From the NCBI RefSeq assembly GCF_026341825.1, contig NZ_JAPENY010000003.1, positions 1,550,001-1,614,000 on the forward strand: a stretch of 64,000 nucleotides of DNA. Reading direction: 5' to 3'. The position numbers were made by a program, and so were the translations under genes. Of the stretch, positions 8,780 through 16,717 are shown one piece after another. The first letter of the stretch is position 1; every line of letters begins with the position of its first letter. The notes under the pieces are model-generated. The model worked only from the letters and a program-made list of their open reading frames with translations, was not told the DNA's origin and searched no databases. Origin of the DNA: Streptomyces sp. NBC_00620 (GTDB lineage Bacteria; Actinomycetota; Actinomycetes; Streptomycetales; Streptomycetaceae).

Positions 8780-9271
8780 GTGACCACTCAAGACTTCGCC
8801 ACGTACATCGCGAGCCTCCCCCGCGTCCTCGCCGGGGCCGCCGCCCTCTTCCGTGACGCCGCCGGACGTGTCCTGCTCGTCGAGCCGAACTACCGTGACG
8901 GCTGGGCACTTCCGGGCGGCACGGTCGAATCGGACGACGGGGAGACTCCGCGCCAGGGCGCCCGCCGGGAGACCGCCGAGGAGATCGGCCTCGACATCGA
9001 ACTCGGTCGGCTGCTCGCGGTGGACTGGGTGCACGGCACGGCGAGGCCCCCGCTGGTGGCGTACCTCTACGACGGTGGAGTCCTCGCCGAGAGGGACTTC
9101 AAGGCGATCCGGCTGCAGGAGGAGGAGTTGCTGTCGTGGCGTCTGGTCCCGCGGGACGAGCTGGCCGAGTATCTGCCGGGTGCGCTGGGCCGTCGTGTCA
9201 TGACCGCGCTCGATGTGCTGGCGGAGGGCACGGGGACGGCGGAGCTGGAGAACGGACACCGGGTCGGCTGA
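8780..9271 (+). CDS. Nudix hydrolase
   Basis: Small cytoplasmic pyrophosphohydrolase of 163 residues with a GTG start. The Nudix helix is clear at about residues 43-67: GGTVESDDGETPRQGARRE followed by TAEEIGLDIE. Compared with the classical G-x5-E-x7-REUxEExGU pattern there are two extra residues between Gly and the first Glu (GTVESDDGE); the metal-binding RExxEE core is intact. The family splits nucleoside diphosphates linked to another moiety, for example ADP-ribose or oxidised nucleotides; nothing here fixes the substrate. It follows the DraG-like gene by 96 bases on the same strand. Confidence 0.88.
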   Translation: MTTQDFATYIASLPRVLAGAAALFRDAAGRVLLVEPNYRDGWALPGGTVESDDGETPRQGARRETAEEIGLDIELGRLLAVDWVHGTARPPLVAYLYDGGVLAERDFKAIRLQEEELLSWRLVPRDELAEYLPGALGRRVMTALDVLAEGTGTAELENGHRVG

Positions 9272-9277
9272 CGCCGT

Positions 9278-10030
9278 CTAGACCTGGACGACCCGCTCGG
9301 CGATGCCCTCCTTGATCGTCACCGCAACGGTCAGGTTGCCGTCCTTCGCTACCGCGTCCAGTTCATCGGCGGTGCAGGTCTCCGCCGCCTGGGTCTCGGG
9401 GTCACCGCAGATGTCGCCGCCCTGGATCTCCGTGTCCTCCGCGATCCAGAAGGGACGACCGTCGACCTCCAACTTGCCCGGCGCCAGATAGGTCAGCGTG
9501 CCGGTGACCGTACCGTCCGCACGGTTGTCCGCACTCGCGTCCCCGGTGTCGTCCTGTTCGGTCGGCTCCGCCGAGGCGTCGGTACCCCCACCCGACCCGC
9601 CGGTGATTTTGGTCGCTATGCCGTTCGCGATCACTACCTCGGCCGTGACCCTGCCGGTCTTGGCCGCCGCCTCCGCCTCGTCGGCGGTGCAACTCTCCGC
9701 CGCCTGGGTCTCGGGGTCACCGCAGATCTCGCCGCCCTGGATCTCCGTGTCCTCCGCGATCCAGAAGGGACGACCGTCGACCTCCAACTTGCCAGGCGCC
9801 AGGTAGGTCAGCGTGCCAGTGACCGTACCGTCCGCACGGTTGTCGGCACTGGCATCCGTGGCGTCGGCTGCGCTGGAAGGGGTGCTCGCACCGGATTCGG
9901 CGCCTGAACCGGTGGCGGAACCAGTGGCGGAACCGTCGGGGCCGCACGCGGTGAGGAACAGACCCGTAGCGGCCAGGAACCCGACGGCGGCGAGCGTACG
10001 GGAGCGGGTGCGGGAGCGGGTGAGCGACAT
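9278..10030 (-). CDS. Lipoprotein with two tandem, nearly identical domains
   Basis: Surface lipoprotein of about 250 residues that I do not recognise by name. The start was placed at 10030 because AAAGGG lies nine bases upstream and the next residues form a Sec lipoprotein signal (basic MSLTRSRTRSR, hydrophobic core, lipobox FLTAC); an upstream in-frame ATG at 10054 lacks this spacing. After a Ser/Ala/Thr-rich linker come two copies of a roughly 85-residue module beginning ADNRADGTVTGTLTYLAPGK, each with a conserved Cys pair (ICGDPETQAA...SCTADE) and ending in a beta-like VxxGIAxKI strand. The copies are about 96% identical over 163 bases of DNA, so the duplication is recent or homogenised. 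Convergent with the Nudix gene. Confidence 0.8.
   Translation of the reverse strand: MSLTRSRTRSRTLAAVGFLAATGLFLTACGPDGSATGSATGSGAESGASTPSSAADATDASADNRADGTVTGTLTYLAPGKLEVDGRPFWIAEDTEIQGGEICGDPETQAAESCTADEAEAAAKTGRVTAEVVIANGIATKITGGSGGGTDASAEPTEQDDTGDASADNRADGTVTGTLTYLAPGKLEVDGRPFWIAEDTEIQGGDICGDPETQAAETCTADELDAVAKDGNLTVAVTIKEGIAERVVQV
9379..9856 (-). repeat. Direct repeat of about 163 bases inside the lipoprotein gene (315-base period)
   Basis: Bases 9379-9541 and 9694-9856 match with roughly seven differences by eye; the 315-base offset is exactly 105 codons, so recombination between copies would delete or add a whole module without shifting frame. Confidence 0.85.
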
Positions 10031-10269
10031 GTCAGGTTGCCCTTTCGGCGTCATTTCCTCGTTGATCTCAACCCGTCAAACGCCATACACAGCAAGCCGG
10101 TTCATCGGCGCTCTCCCCTGTTGCACAGCCAGGATGAACCGCCGGTATCTGTTACAGGGAACCGTTCCTCTGTGACCATCCGGATGCACCCGGCAGCACG
10201 AACGGTTGGAAGCGAGGGCACCCCGATATCCCTTCGCCTCCGAGCACGCAGGCGTCCTACTCTCGGTCC

Positions 10270-11007
10270 ATGAACAAGCCTCTCGTCGCCATCCTCAGTG
10301 GCGCAGGCGTCTCCACCGACTCCGGGATCCCCGACTATCGAGGGCCCAACGGGCTGTGGCGACGCGATCCGGGGGCCGAGAAGCTCGTGACGTACGAGTA
10401 CTACGTGGGCGACCCGGAGATCCGGCGGCGGTCGTGGCAGATGCGGCGCGGGAACTGGGCGCTCAAGGCCGAGCCGAACGCCGCGCATCGGGCCGTGGCG
10501 GAGTTGGAGCGGGCCGGGGTGCCCGTGCGGGTCATCACGCAGAACGTCGACGGACTGCACCAGTCGGCCGGGATGCCCGCCCGCAAGGTGCTCGAACTCC
10601 ACGGCACCGCACGGAGCGTGGTGTGTATCAAGTGCCATGCCCGTGGCCCCATGGAGGACGCGCTGGCCCGGGTCGAGGCCGGGGAGGAGGATCCGCCGTG
10701 TCTTGAGTGCGGCGGGATCCTCAAGTCGGCGACCGTCATGTTCGGCGAGCGGCTCGACCCCGTGGTGCTCGGTGAGGCCGTCGCCATCACCAAGGCCTGC
10801 CAGGTGTTCATCGCCGTCGGGAGCAGTCTGCAGGTTCAGCCGGCGGCGGGGCTGGCGGGCGTCGCCACCGACCACGGCGCACAGCTGATCATCGTCAACG
10901 CCGAGCCGACGCCGTACGACGAACGAGCCGACACTGTGATCCGGGAGCCCATCGGCACGGCACTGCCGCAACTCCTGCGCGGGCTGAACACCTCGGACAG
11001 GTCCTAG
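10270..11007 (+). CDS. cobB: Sir2-family NAD-dependent protein deacylase
   Basis: Sirtuin of 245 residues. The NAD-binding motif GAGVSTDSGIPDYRGPNGLW is at residues 11-30, TQNVDGLHQSAG gives the catalytic QNVD and downstream LHGT the catalytic His, and the zinc ribbon uses CIKC and CLEC. Family knowledge: the enzyme removes acyl groups from lysines, consuming NAD and releasing nicotinamide and O-acyl-ADP-ribose. Arg/Tyr residues typical of desuccinylases are not assessed here. Its stop codon and the stop of the convergent ogt gene share the palindrome CTAG at 11004-11007. The O-acetyl-ADP-ribose it makes is the substrate class of the macro-domain protein at 19641. Confidence 0.93.
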   Translation: MNKPLVAILSGAGVSTDSGIPDYRGPNGLWRRDPGAEKLVTYEYYVGDPEIRRRSWQMRRGNWALKAEPNAAHRAVAELERAGVPVRVITQNVDGLHQSAGMPARKVLELHGTARSVVCIKCHARGPMEDALARVEAGEEDPPCLECGGILKSATVMFGERLDPVVLGEAVAITKACQVFIAVGSSLQVQPAAGLAGVATDHGAQLIIVNAEPTPYDERADTVIREPIGTALPQLLRGLNTSDRS

Positions 11008-11489
11008 AAGAGCGCGGCCCCGCTCTCGAAGTCCAGCAGCCGCTGCTTGCGGTCCAGGCCGCCGCCGTACCCGGTGAGGCTGCCGTTCGCGCCGACCACT
11101 CGGTGGCAGGGCACGATGATGCCGATCGGGTTCTTGCCGTTGGCGAGGCCCACCGCGCGGGAGGCGCCCAAGTTGCCGAGGGCTTCGGCGAGTTCACCGT
11201 ACGAGCGGGTCTCGCCGTAGGGGATCTGCCCGAGCTGCTCCCAGACGCTGCGCTGGAAGGGGGTGCCGTCGAGGCGCAGGGGCAGGTCGAACTCCTTCAA
11301 ATCGCCCTCGAAGTAGGCCGCGAGCTGGCGCGTCACTTCGTCGAAGAGGGAGCCGTCGTCGCGTACGCCGAAGCTCTCCTCCGGCGGGCGATGGCGCTGT
11401 CCGACCATGTACAGGCCGCAGAGGGCGCCGTCGTCGGCGACGAGGGTGAGCGGCCCGTAGGGGCTGTCGATCACGGTGTGGTGCTTCAT
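11004..11489 (-). CDS. ogt: Methylated-DNA--protein-cysteine methyltransferase
   Basis: Suicide DNA-repair protein of 161 residues that transfers the alkyl group from O6-alkylguanine to its own Cys. The active-site block IIVPCHRVVGANGSLTGYGG with the acceptor Cys is intact, and the helix-turn-helix arginine-finger region RSYGELAEALGNLGASRAVG precedes it. The length matches E. coli Ogt rather than the longer Ada. The start is nine bases after the stop of the Ada-AlkA gene, so the two form an alkylation-repair operon. Its 3' end overlaps the sirtuin tail-to-tail. Confidence 0.94.
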   Translation of the reverse strand: MKHHTVIDSPYGPLTLVADDGALCGLYMVGQRHRPPEESFGVRDDGSLFDEVTRQLAAYFEGDLKEFDLPLRLDGTPFQRSVWEQLGQIPYGETRSYGELAEALGNLGASRAVGLANGKNPIGIIVPCHRVVGANGSLTGYGGGLDRKQRLLDFESGAALF

Positions 11490-11498
11490 GGAACGTCC

Positions 11499-12971
11499 TT
11501 ATACGGGAAGGAAGTTGATCGGGTGGCTGTCCGTCGCCCACAGGTACTGGACCGCGTACGCCCGCCAGGGACGCCACGCCGCCGCGCGTGCCGTGAGCGC
11601 GGCCGGGGTGGACGGCAGGCCCAACTCCTGGGCGGCGCGCCGGATTCCGAGGTCGGTGGGGAGGAAGGCGTCGGGGTCGCCGAGGGCGCGCATGGCGATG
11701 ACGTCGACCGTCCAGGGGCCGAAGCCCGGCAGCGAGAGAAGCCGGGCGCGGGCCTCCTCCCAGTCGCTCTCGACGCCCAAGTGGAGCGTGCCGTCGGCGA
11801 GTTGACGTACGAGCGTGGTGAAAGTGGTGCGGCGGGTGCGTGGCATCGCGAGGGACTCGGGGTCCAGCGCGGCGAGCGACTCGGGGGACGGGAAGAGGTG
11901 GGTGAGGCCGCCCTCGGGGTCGTCGACGGGTTCGCCGTGCGCGGTGACCAGGCGGGCCGCGTGGGTGCGGGCGGCGGCCGTGGAGACCTGCTGGCCCAGC
12001 ACGGCCCGTACGGCGAACTCGGCCTCGTCGACCGTACGCGGCACCCGGCGACCGGGCGCCTTGTCGACGAGCGGCGCGAGCAGCGGGTCGGTGCGCAGCT
12101 GATCGTCGACCGCGACCGGGTCGGCGTCCAGGTCGAGCATGCGGCGGCAGCGGCTGATGGCGACGGGCAGGTCGCGCAGGTCGCTGAGGGTGAGGCGGCA
12201 GGCGATGTGGTCGGGCTGCGGGGTGAGGGCCACGATGCCGTGTCCGTACGGCAGCCGGAGCGTGCGCCGGTATGCGCCGTCCCGCCACTCCTCCACGCCC
12301 GGCACGGCGGTCGCCGCGAGGTGGCCGAAGAGGTTGTCGGGGTTGAGCGGGGCGCGGAAGGGGAGCCGGAGGCTCAGCACTCCCGGCGTGGCGGCCCCCG
12401 CCCTCCCCTTCGGCAGCCGGGCGCGCAGTTCGCTCGGTGACAGCGCGAAGACCTCGCGGACCGTGTCGTTGAAGGTGCGGATCGAGGAGAATCCGGCCGC
12501 GAAGGCGATCTCCGCCATCGGGAGCGGGGTGGTCTCGATGAGCAGCCGTGCGGTCTGGGCGCGTTGGGCCCGGGCCAGGGCGAGCGGTCCCGCGCCCAGC
12601 TCGGCCAGGAGCTGCCGCTCGATCTGGCGGGTGCTGTAGCCGAGCCGGGTGGCGAGGCCGGGTACGCCCTCGCGGTCCACGATTCCGTCGCCGATCAGGC
12701 GCATGGCGCGGGCGACGAGGTCGGCGCGCTGGTTCCACTGGGGCGAGCCGGGGCTGGTGTCGGGGCGGCACCGCTTGCAGGCCCGGAACCCGGCCTGCTG
12801 ACAGGCCGCCGCGCTCGGGTAGAACGTCATGTTCTCCGGCTTGGGCGGCACCACCGGGCAGCTGGGCCGGCAGTAGATCCGCGTGGTCAGGACCGCCGTG
12901 AAGAACCAGCCGTCGAAGCGCGCGTCCTTCGACTGGACCGCGCGCACGCAGCGCTCCGTATCGGTGTGCAT
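11499..12971 (-). CDS. Ada-AlkA fusion: methyl-phosphotriester sensor, AraC domain and 3-methyladenine DNA glycosylase
   Basis: Three-part repair protein of about 490 residues. Residues 1-75 form the Ada zinc/sensor domain: FTAVLTTRIYCRPSCPV and FRACKRCRPD carry the four Cys, one of which accepts methyl groups from phosphotriesters. Residues about 85-190 are an AraC helix-turn-helix (LATRLGYSTRQIERQLLAEL and IAFAAGFSSIRTFNDTVREVF). The C-terminal half is an AlkA glycosylase with the HhH-GPD block LPGFGPWTVDVIAMRALGDP, whose catalytic Asp lies in PTDLGIRRA. I chose the start at 12971 (MHTDTERCVRAV) from family appearance; an ATG at 12983 is in frame. This organisation is known in actinobacteria: methylated protein activates its own operon, here including ogt. 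Confidence 0.92.
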   Translation of the reverse strand: MHTDTERCVRAVQSKDARFDGWFFTAVLTTRIYCRPSCPVVPPKPENMTFYPSAAACQQAGFRACKRCRPDTSPGSPQWNQRADLVARAMRLIGDGIVDREGVPGLATRLGYSTRQIERQLLAELGAGPLALARAQRAQTARLLIETTPLPMAEIAFAAGFSSIRTFNDTVREVFALSPSELRARLPKGRAGAATPGVLSLRLPFRAPLNPDNLFGHLAATAVPGVEEWRDGAYRRTLRLPYGHGIVALTPQPDHIACRLTLSDLRDLPVAISRCRRMLDLDADPVAVDDQLRTDPLLAPLVDKAPGRRVPRTVDEAEFAVRAVLGQQVSTAAARTHAARLVTAHGEPVDDPEGGLTHLFPSPESLAALDPESLAMPRTRRTTFTTLVRQLADGTLHLGVESDWEEARARLLSLPGFGPWTVDVIAMRALGDPDAFLPTDLGIRRAAQELGLPSTPAALTARAAAWRPWRAYAVQYLWATDSHPINFLPV

Positions 12972-13060
12972 CCCGTTCTGCATACCTCAAGCATCGGGCA
13001 CGCGCGAGGCCCGAGCTGGCGAGAATCCGACATCAGCCTTGCGTGCCCTGGGGCCGCCCA

Positions 13061-14968
13061 TCAGGCCTGCGGCCTCCACGCGGAGTCCCGCAGCAGCCGC
13101 AGCCCGTTCAGACCGACCAGGACCGTGGAGCCCTCGTGCCCCGCGACGCCGAGCGGCAGCGGGAGGTGGCCGATGACGTCCCACAGGACGAGGACCGTGA
13201 TGAACGTACCCGCGATGACGAGGTTCTGGGTGACCAGGCGACGGGCCGTGCGGGAGAGTCGTACCACCGCGGGGATGGCTGCGAGCTCGTCGCGGACGAC
13301 GACGGCGTCCGCGGTCTCAAGCGCGAGGTCGGACCCGGCGCGACCCATGGCGATCCCGGCGTGGGCGGCGGCCAGGGCGGGCGCGTCGTTGACACCGTCG
13401 CCGACGAACAGCACTTTGCGGTCGGCCAGTTGGAGTACGGCGGCGACCTTGTCCTCGGGCAGCAGACGCGCGCGTACGTCCGTGATGCCGGTGGCGGTGG
13501 CCACCTGGGCGGCGGCGCGCGGGTTGTCGCCTGTGAGCAGCACGGGCGAGGTGCCCGTGAGGGCGGTGAGCGCGGCGACCGTCGAGGCGGCGTCGGGGCG
13601 GAGGCGGTCCGCGAGGGAGAGGGTGCCGACGGGGGCGCCGTCGCATTCCACCAGGACGATCGTGTGGTCGGCGTCCTCGTCGGCGTGTGCGCCTGGGCGT
13701 CCGACGGTGACGATGTGGCCGTCGACGGTGGCGGTGACGCCATGGCCCGGCTTCGCCGTGAAGTCGCCGACGGGCGCGAGGCGCAGCCCGCGGGCCCGGG
13801 CGGCGGCGACGATCGCGCGGGCGAGGGGATGTTCGCTGGGGTGCTCGGCGGCGGCGGCCAGGGCCAGCAGGGCGTCCTCGTCGAGGCCCGACCCGGGCAC
13901 CGGACGTACGGCCGTCACCTCGGGAGCGCCCTCGGTCAGGGTGCCGGTCTTGTCGAGAGCGGCCGTGTCGATCTCGCCGAGGCGTTCCATGGCCACGGCC
14001 GACTTGACCAGGACGCCGTGCCGCCCGGCGGTGGCGATGGCGGACAGCAGCGGCGGCATGGTGGCCAGGACGACCGCGCAGGGCGAGGCGACGATCATGA
14101 ACGTCATCGCCCGCAGCAGTGCACCGGTGAGGTCCTCACCGAAGGCGAACGGCACCGCGAAGACGGCGAGCGTGGCGGCCACCACGCCCACCGCGTACCG
14201 CTGTTCGACCTTCTCGATGAACAGCTGCGTCGGCGCCTTGGTCCGCGAGGCCTCCTCGACCAGGGTGACGATGCGGGCGATGACGGAGTCGGCGGGGTCG
14301 CGTTCGACGCGGACGCGCAGCACGCCGGTGCCGTTCAGGGTGCCCGCGAAGACCTCGTCGCCGAGGGCCTTCACGACCGGCAGCGGTTCGCCGGTGATCG
14401 TCGCCTGGTCGGCCTCGCTGATGCCTTCGACCACTCGCCCGTCGGCGCCGATCCGCTCGCCGGGTCGGATCAACAGCACGTCACCGACGGCGAGTTGAGC
14501 GGTGGGGACCGACTCCTCGCCGTCGGCGGTCAACCTCGTCGCGGTCGCGGGCGCCAGGTCCAGCAGGCCGCGGACGGAGTCGGCGGTGCGTGCGGTGGCC
14601 AGGGCCTCCAGGGCACCGGAGGTGGCGAAGATGACGATCAGCAGGGCGCCGTCCAGCACCTGTCCGATCGCGGCCGCGCCGAGCGCGGCGACGATCATCA
14701 GCAGGTCGACGTCCAAAGTCCTCTCGCGCAGCGCCCGCAGCCCTTCGAGGGCGGGCTCCCAGCCTCCGGCGGCGTACGCGATCACGTAGAGCGGGGCGTA
14801 CGTCCACCCGGGCGCGCCGCCGAGGTGGAGTGGGAGCGCGAGCAGGAAGGCGACCGTGGCCGCGAACGCCCAGCGGGCCTCCGGCAGCGCGAGGACGCGC
14901 GTGCGGCGGCGAGCGAGCGCCGGGACGGACGGTGAGGCAACGGGAGACGGGGCGAGAGTGGGAGACAC
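13061..14968 (-). CDS. P1B-4-type metal-transporting ATPase (CtpJ/CtpD/CoaT-like; Ni/Co efflux)
   Basis: Metal-exporting P-type ATPase, about 635 residues, with no N-terminal CxxC metal-binding domain. The transmembrane ion site is SPC (MIVASPCAVVLATMPP) instead of the CPC of Cu/Zn/Cd pumps, and the last helices carry HEGSTVLVGLNG; SPC plus HEG(G/S)T is the P1B-4 signature, associated with Co2+, Ni2+ or Fe2+. The phosphorylation site DKTGTLTEG, SEHPLARA and GDGVNDAPALAAAHAGIAMG are intact. A GTG at 14968 is taken as start because an ATG at 15001 would fall inside the inverted repeat 14988-15015, the presumed operator. Divergent from an NmtR-like sensor, as in mycobacterial nmtR-ctpJ. Confidence 0.88.
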   Translation of the reverse strand: MSPTLAPSPVASPSVPALARRRTRVLALPEARWAFAATVAFLLALPLHLGGAPGWTYAPLYVIAYAAGGWEPALEGLRALRERTLDVDLLMIVAALGAAAIGQVLDGALLIVIFATSGALEALATARTADSVRGLLDLAPATATRLTADGEESVPTAQLAVGDVLLIRPGERIGADGRVVEGISEADQATITGEPLPVVKALGDEVFAGTLNGTGVLRVRVERDPADSVIARIVTLVEEASRTKAPTQLFIEKVEQRYAVGVVAATLAVFAVPFAFGEDLTGALLRAMTFMIVASPCAVVLATMPPLLSAIATAGRHGVLVKSAVAMERLGEIDTAALDKTGTLTEGAPEVTAVRPVPGSGLDEDALLALAAAAEHPSEHPLARAIVAAARARGLRLAPVGDFTAKPGHGVTATVDGHIVTVGRPGAHADEDADHTIVLVECDGAPVGTLSLADRLRPDAASTVAALTALTGTSPVLLTGDNPRAAAQVATATGITDVRARLLPEDKVAAVLQLADRKVLFVGDGVNDAPALAAAHAGIAMGRAGSDLALETADAVVVRDELAAIPAVVRLSRTARRLVTQNLVIAGTFITVLVLWDVIGHLPLPLGVAGHEGSTVLVGLNGLRLLRDSAWRPQA

Positions 14969-14987
14969 GCGGCCACCATACAGGAAC

Positions 14988-15015
14988 ACATGAAGACTCA
15001 TTCATGTCTTCATGT
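14988..15015. promoter_or_regulatory. Perfect 10-8-10 inverted repeat, presumed NmtR/ArsR-type operator
   Basis: ACATGAAGAC (14988-14997) and its exact reverse complement GTCTTCATGT (15006-15015) flank TCATTCAT. It lies midway between the divergent metal ATPase and the NmtR-like sensor, 21 bases before the sensor ATG, where a repressor would block both promoters. The ATGAA/TTCAT core resembles ArsR/SmtB-family sites; binding itself is inferred. Confidence 0.72.
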
Positions 15016-15036
15016 ACGGTGGGTAAGATACCGCCC

Positions 15037-15399
15037 ATGGGTCATGGAGCCGTCACCACCACGCAGGACGCCACCCCGCGCGTACGTCTGGACGCGGCCA
15101 ACGTCACGAAGGTGGCCACCACGCTCCAGGCGCTGTCCACCCCCTCGCGACTGCTGATCCTCGCGCGACTGCGCGAAGGCCCCCTCCCGGCCACGGAGTT
15201 GGCCGCCGCGGTGGGCATGGAACAGTCCGCCTGCTCGCACCAGCTGCGGCTGCTGCGAAACCTGGGCCTGGTCGTCGGCGAGCGGAGCGGACGCTCGATC
15301 GTGTACGCGCTGCACGACCACCATGTCGCCGAACTCCTCGACCAGGCGGTCTACCACGTGGAACATCTGCGGCTCGGGCTCAGTGACGCGCAGGACTGA
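15037..15399 (+). CDS. nmtR: NmtR-like ArsR/SmtB-family nickel/cobalt sensor repressor
   Basis: Winged-helix metal sensor of 120 residues. The recognition region GMEQSACSHQLRLLRNLGLV is followed by the wing. The alpha5 metal site reads D-H-H then ten residues then H-V-E-H (D-x-H-x10-H-x2-H), the ligand spacing of NmtR's Asp/His/His/His site; SmtB has Glu last. The N-terminus MGHG is also NmtR-like (Gly2/His3 help bind nickel there), which supports this ATG. Metal binding should release DNA and derepress the divergent ATPase and the downstream MFS gene, which starts two bases after this stop. The extra C-terminal His residues of M. tuberculosis NmtR are absent, so metal preference may differ. 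Confidence 0.9.
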   Translation: MGHGAVTTTQDATPRVRLDAANVTKVATTLQALSTPSRLLILARLREGPLPATELAAAVGMEQSACSHQLRLLRNLGLVVGERSGRSIVYALHDHHVAELLDQAVYHVEHLRLGLSDAQD

Positions 15400-15400
15400 G

Positions 15401-16606
15401 GTGACGGGGACGTCCTCGCCGCAGACGGGGGCATCCTCGCCGCAGATGTGGCCGCTGTACGCCGCCGGGTTCACGACCGCGTTCGGGGCGCACGGCATCG
15501 CCGCGAACCTCGGCGCCCACTCCGAGGACGCGGTCACCTCGCTCCTCGTCCTGGGCGGACTGCTCGCCCTCTACGACGGCGCCGAGGTCCTGCTGAAGCC
15601 CGTGTTCGGCACGATCGCCGACCGGATCGGCGCCCGGCCCGTACTGCTCGGCGGGCTCGTCGCCTTCGCCGCCGCATCCGTTCTGTACGTCGTCGTCGAC
15701 AGCCCCGGCTGGCTGTGGGCCGCCCGTCTCGGTCAGGGCGCGGCGGCCTCCGCGTTCTCGCCCGCGGCCTCCGCGCTGGTGGCGCGGCTCAATCCGGCGG
15801 CCAAGCACGGGCGGGTGTACGGGAGTTACGGCTTCTACAAGTCCCTCGGCTACACGCTCGGCCCACTCCTGGGAGGCGTCCTGGTGTGGGCGGGCGGGCT
15901 GCGGCTGCTGTTCGTGGTGCTCACAGCCCTTGGCGCGGTCGTCGCCGTATGGGCCGTGATCGCGGTTCCGCACGTGCCACCGCTGCCGCGGGCCCGGCAG
16001 ACCGTGCTCGATCTCGCGCGCCGGCTGACCGACCCGGTCTTCCTCACCCCCACGGCGGCGCTCGCGGGGGCTACCGCCGCGCTCTCCGTCGGCGTGGGGT
16101 TCCTGCCCGTATCCGGGGCGCTCGCCGGGCTCGGCACCGTGGCGACCGGCGCGGCGGTCTCGGTTCTCGCGGCCTGCGCGGCAGTCGTCCAGCCGCGCGC
16201 CGGGCGGGCCTTGGACGCGGGCCGGCTGACCACCCGTACGGGAATCGGCGCCGGGCTGCTGCTCACCGCCGCGGGGCTCGCCTGCGCGATGCTCCCCGGC
16301 CTGACGGGCGTCCTGCTCGCCGCCGCGCTGATCGGTGTCGGCACGGGCCTGATCACCCCGCTGGGCTTCGCCGCGCTGGCGGCCGGTGCTCCTCAGGAGC
16401 GGCTCGGCCAGACGATGGGCGCCGCCGAGCTGGGGCGCGAACTGGGCGATGCGGGTGGGCCGTTGCTGGTCGCGGGGGTCGCAACCGTGGCGACACTTAC
16501 GTACGGGTACGGGGTACTCGCCGTGTTGCTGGCGGTTGGGCCTGTGGTGGGGGTGCTGCTGCGGAGTCGCTCGGGGCGGCGCCCGTCAGAGCCACCTCTA
16601 GGGTGA
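15401..16606 (+). CDS. MFS transporter in the metal-resistance operon
   Basis: Twelve-helix major-facilitator permease of about 401 residues. The loop after helix 2 reads GTIADRIGARPVLLGG, matching the MFS motif A pattern GxxxDRxGxRxxL. A GTG two bases after the nmtR stop, with AGGA five bases upstream, gives an ordinary coupled start; an ATG at 15446 (MWPLYAAGF) is an alternative. Because it follows the nickel/cobalt sensor directly, a role in metal export is plausible, as for NreB-type MFS exporters, but I see no His-rich metal-binding tail, so a drug or organic-solute substrate cannot be excluded. The dispersed repeat at 16635 follows and may terminate the transcript. Confidence 0.82.
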   Translation: MTGTSSPQTGASSPQMWPLYAAGFTTAFGAHGIAANLGAHSEDAVTSLLVLGGLLALYDGAEVLLKPVFGTIADRIGARPVLLGGLVAFAAASVLYVVVDSPGWLWAARLGQGAAASAFSPAASALVARLNPAAKHGRVYGSYGFYKSLGYTLGPLLGGVLVWAGGLRLLFVVLTALGAVVAVWAVIAVPHVPPLPRARQTVLDLARRLTDPVFLTPTAALAGATAALSVGVGFLPVSGALAGLGTVATGAAVSVLAACAAVVQPRAGRALDAGRLTTRTGIGAGLLLTAAGLACAMLPGLTGVLLAAALIGVGTGLITPLGFAALAAGAPQERLGQTMGAAELGRELGDAGGPLLVAGVATVATLTYGYGVLAVLLAVGPVVGVLLRSRSGRRPSEPPLG

Positions 16607-16634
16607 CACGGCTGCGGCGGTGCTCGGGCCAAGC

Positions 16635-16717
16635 GGTTTTCGCCCCCTCCGCCCCTGCCCGTCCCGTACCCGGGGCTGCCGCCCCCAGACCCCCGCATCG
16701 CGCTGACGCGCTCGTCC
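16635..16717. repeat. Second copy of the dispersed intergenic repeat (left arm of the 5966-6273 element)
   Basis: From GGTTTTCGCCCCCTCCGCC to GCTGACGCGCTCGTCC the sequence follows the left arm at 5966-6050 with few changes (for example GTCCCGTACCCGGGG for GTCCCTTGCTCCTGGGGG). No right arm is present, so this copy is half an element. It abuts the BlaI-like remnant. Confidence 0.75.
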
